A stretch of 6,901 nucleotides of DNA from an uncultured Oscillospiraceae bacterium (GTDB lineage: Bacteria; Bacillota; Clostridia; Oscillospirales; Ruminococcaceae), in the NCBI GenBank assembly GCA_902490585.1, contig CABUEI010000072.1:1-6901 (forward strand), written 5' to 3'. Positions 6,211-6,901 of the stretch are shown here, piece by piece. The notes below the pieces were generated by a model. That model did no database searches, was not told the DNA's origin, and worked only from the letters and a program-made list of their open reading frames with translations. Numbering within the stretch: position 1 is the first letter of the stretch; each line of letters begins with the position of its first letter. Both the position numbers and the translations under genes were made by a program.

Positions 6211-6285
6211 GCCTCCTTAGTTAAATGGATATAATAAACCCCTCCTAAGGGTTAGTTGTGGGTTCGATTCCCGCAGGGGGTGCCA
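6211..6285 (+). tRNA. tRNA-Arg, anticodon CCU (reads AGG)
   Basis: A complete 75-nt cloverleaf with encoded CCA. Acceptor: 6211-6217 pairs with 6275-6281, including G1-U72 and one internal U-G wobble; discriminator G6282; CCA 6283-6285. D-arm: GTTA (6220-6223) with TAAT (6232-6235) around an 8-nt loop containing GG. Anticodon arm: AACCC (6237-6241) with GGGTT (6249-6253), loop CTCCTAA, anticodon 6244-6246. Variable loop: 4 nt. T-arm: GTGGG (6258-6262) with CCCGC (6270-6274) around TTCGATT. It has its own promoter and a terminator hairpin downstream, so it appears to be an independent unit. The wobble at the first acceptor pair is unusual but tolerated in tRNAs. Confidence 0.95.
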
Positions 6286-6291
6286 GATAGA

Positions 6292-6336
6292 AAAGTCGCT
6301 CGTTGTTCGATATGATGTGCGGCTTTATTCTTTTAC
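6292..6336 (+). terminator. Terminator of tRNA-Arg(CCU)
   Basis: AAAGTCGC (6292-6299) pairs with GCGGCTTT (6319-6326) over 8 bp with one G-U, around a 19-nt loop, and ATTCTTTT follows. It lies 7 nt after the CCA end. The loop is longer than usual, so termination may be moderate. Confidence 0.65.
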
Positions 6337-6361
6337 AGTTTGTTGCTTCTCCTATTTGATA

Positions 6362-6377
6362 AGTTAAATGGATATAA
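6362..6377 (+). pseudogene. tRNA-Arg(CCU) fragment, left part (D-arm)
   Basis: These 16 nt (AGTTAAATGGATATAA) are identical to 6219-6234 of the intact tRNA-Arg, that is tRNA positions 9 to about 24. The match stops abruptly on the left at 6361. On the right, the 66-bp repeat array starts immediately. No acceptor stem is recognisable upstream, although CTCCT at about 6348-6352 could be a relic. Confidence 0.85.
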
Positions 6378-6773
6378 GAACCTCTCGCCGTTACCAAAAT
6401 CATAGATTTTGACGGCTGTGAGAACCTTTTTGCTCTGCAATAAGAACCTCTCGCCGTTACCAAAATCATAGATTTTGACGGCTGTGAGAACCTTTTTGCT
6501 CTGCAATAAGAACCTCTCGCCGTTACCAAAATCATAGATTTTGACGGCTGTGAGAACCTTTTTGCTCTGCAATAAGAACCTCTCGCCGTTACCAAAATCA
6601 TAGATTTTGACGGCTGTGAGAACCTTTTTGCTCTGCAATAAGAACCTCTCGCCGTTACCAAAATCATAGATTTTGACGGCTGTGAGAACCTTTTTGCTCT
6701 GCAATAAGAACCTCTCGCCGTTACCAAAATCATAGATTTTGACGGCTGTGAGAACCTTTTTGCTCTGCAATAA
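6378..6773. repeat. Tandem array: six identical 66-bp repeats
   Basis: Six full copies start at 6378, 6444, 6510, 6576, 6642 and 6708. I compared them base by base and found no difference between copies. Each unit contains GCCGT ... AAAATC-ATA-GATTTT ... ACGGC, an interrupted hairpin of 6 plus 5 bp. Each also has two direct copies of AGAACCT (one followed by CTCG, one by TTTT) and ends in ATAA. There are no variable spacers, so it is not a CRISPR array. Because 66 is a multiple of three, two minus-strand frames stay open across the array, but nothing else suggests coding. The full identity implies recent expansion or active homogenisation. The array is embedded exactly within a partial tRNA-Arg copy. 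Confidence 0.97.
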
Positions 6774-6788
6774 TAAACCCCTCCTAAG
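6774..6788 (+). pseudogene. tRNA-Arg(CCU) fragment, right part (anticodon arm)
   Basis: These 15 nt (TAAACCCCTCCTAAG) are identical to 6235-6249 of the intact tRNA, which directly follow the stretch matched by the left fragment. Joined across the array, the two pieces give one uninterrupted 31-nt match to tRNA positions 9 to about 39, including the CCU anticodon loop. After 6788 the match ends and no T-arm or acceptor 3' strand follows. Confidence 0.85.
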
Positions 6789-6824
6789 AATATGTTATAA
6801 TGACCGCCTTTTGAGGAAAAGTGA

Positions 6825-6853
6825 TTGACAACGAGTTAATATAAGCCTAAAAT
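6825..6853 (+). promoter_or_regulatory. Promoter of the downstream tRNA
   Basis: A perfect TTGACA (6825-6830), a 17-nt spacer and TAAAAT (6848-6853) predict a start near 6860, about 12 nt before the tRNA that begins at 6872. The segment 6789-6824 before it shows an isolated TATAAT (6796-6801) without a -35 and a short CTTTT-GAGG-AAAAG hairpin, neither of which I can assign. Confidence 0.8.
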
Positions 6854-6871
6854 TGAATAGATTTTAAAGAT

Positions 6872-6901
6872 GTTTCCGTAGCTCAGCTGGATAGAGCGAC
6901 C
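6872..6901 (+). tRNA. 5' part of a tRNA, cut by the window end (possibly Arg)
   Basis: GTTTCCG (a 7-nt acceptor strand) is followed by TA, then GCTC AGCTGGATA GAGC, a standard D-arm with the GG pair in its loop, then G and the first bases of an anticodon stem. This D-arm text is typical of bacterial tRNA-Arg and some others, but the anticodon is outside the window and the isoacceptor cannot be fixed. A strong promoter sits directly upstream. Confidence 0.85.

Noticed and set aside
6245..6770. Two long minus-strand reading frames with 22-residue repeats (MILVTARGS... and LLQSKKVLT...)
   Set aside because: They stay open only because a stop-free 66-bp unit is repeated in multiples of three. 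One of them runs antisense through the tRNA-Arg gene, giving the familiar artefact APPAGIEPTTNP. There is no convincing ribosome binding site and no family resemblance.
6378..6773. CRISPR array
   Set aside because: The copies are directly contiguous and identical over all 66 bp with no variable spacers, and no cas gene is nearby.
6796..6801. Isolated TATAAT after the repeat array as a promoter
   Set aside because: No -35-like hexamer lies 16-18 nt upstream; that position falls in the tRNA fragment and repeat end. The TTGACA-17-TAAAAT pair at 6825-6853 explains the downstream tRNA better.

Overview
The window looks like chromosome from a spore-forming, moderate-GC member of the Clostridia, possibly Ruminococcus-like. 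The grounds are a spoIIR gene, strong AAGGAGG/GAGGTG ribosome binding sites, sigma-A type promoters, and a small cysteine-rich KTR-domain protein of the kind common in Firmicutes. The genus is an inference and cannot be fixed from this sequence.

Layout. (1) 1-641, plus strand: spoIIR, cut off at its 5' end by the window edge, followed by a strong hairpin terminator at 771-810. (2) 831-2867, minus strand, read right to left: a TetR-family repressor, a KTR zinc-ribbon protein overlapping it by 11 nt, a terminator or attenuator hairpin, a four-helix membrane protein, and a flavodoxin-fold oxidoreductase with a CX2CX2CX7C motif. The tetR promoter is a perfect TTGACA-17-TATAAT, with one TetR-type palindrome filling the spacer and a second over the predicted start site, so autorepression is very likely. 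(3) 2963-5170, minus strand: a MacB/FtsX-type ABC permease and a MacA/HlyD-type adaptor. (4) 5303-6140, plus strand: a tiny Cys/His-rich protein overlapping the start of a LolD/MacB-type ABC ATPase. The ATPase is divergent from its presumed partners, and together the three form a tripartite-type exporter split across two divergent units.

(5) 6141-6901 has no protein gene but is the most unusual part. It holds a complete tRNA-Arg(CCU) with its own promoter and terminator. Next come six identical, contiguous copies of a 66-bp repeat, and then a second promoter with the first 30 nt of another tRNA at the window edge. The repeat array sits exactly inside a second partial copy of the tRNA-Arg gene: the 16 nt before it and the 15 nt after it join into a 31-nt perfect match to the D-arm/anticodon-arm part of the intact tRNA about 150 bp upstream. 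This tRNA-fragment-flanked minisatellite is the best candidate for something undescribed here.

How the genes may work together: the TetR unit reads as a small self-regulated stress or xenobiotic response cassette placed next to an ABC exporter. No copy of the TetR operator is seen in the exporter's own divergent promoter region (5177-5302), so control of the exporter by this TetR is not supported by the sequence.
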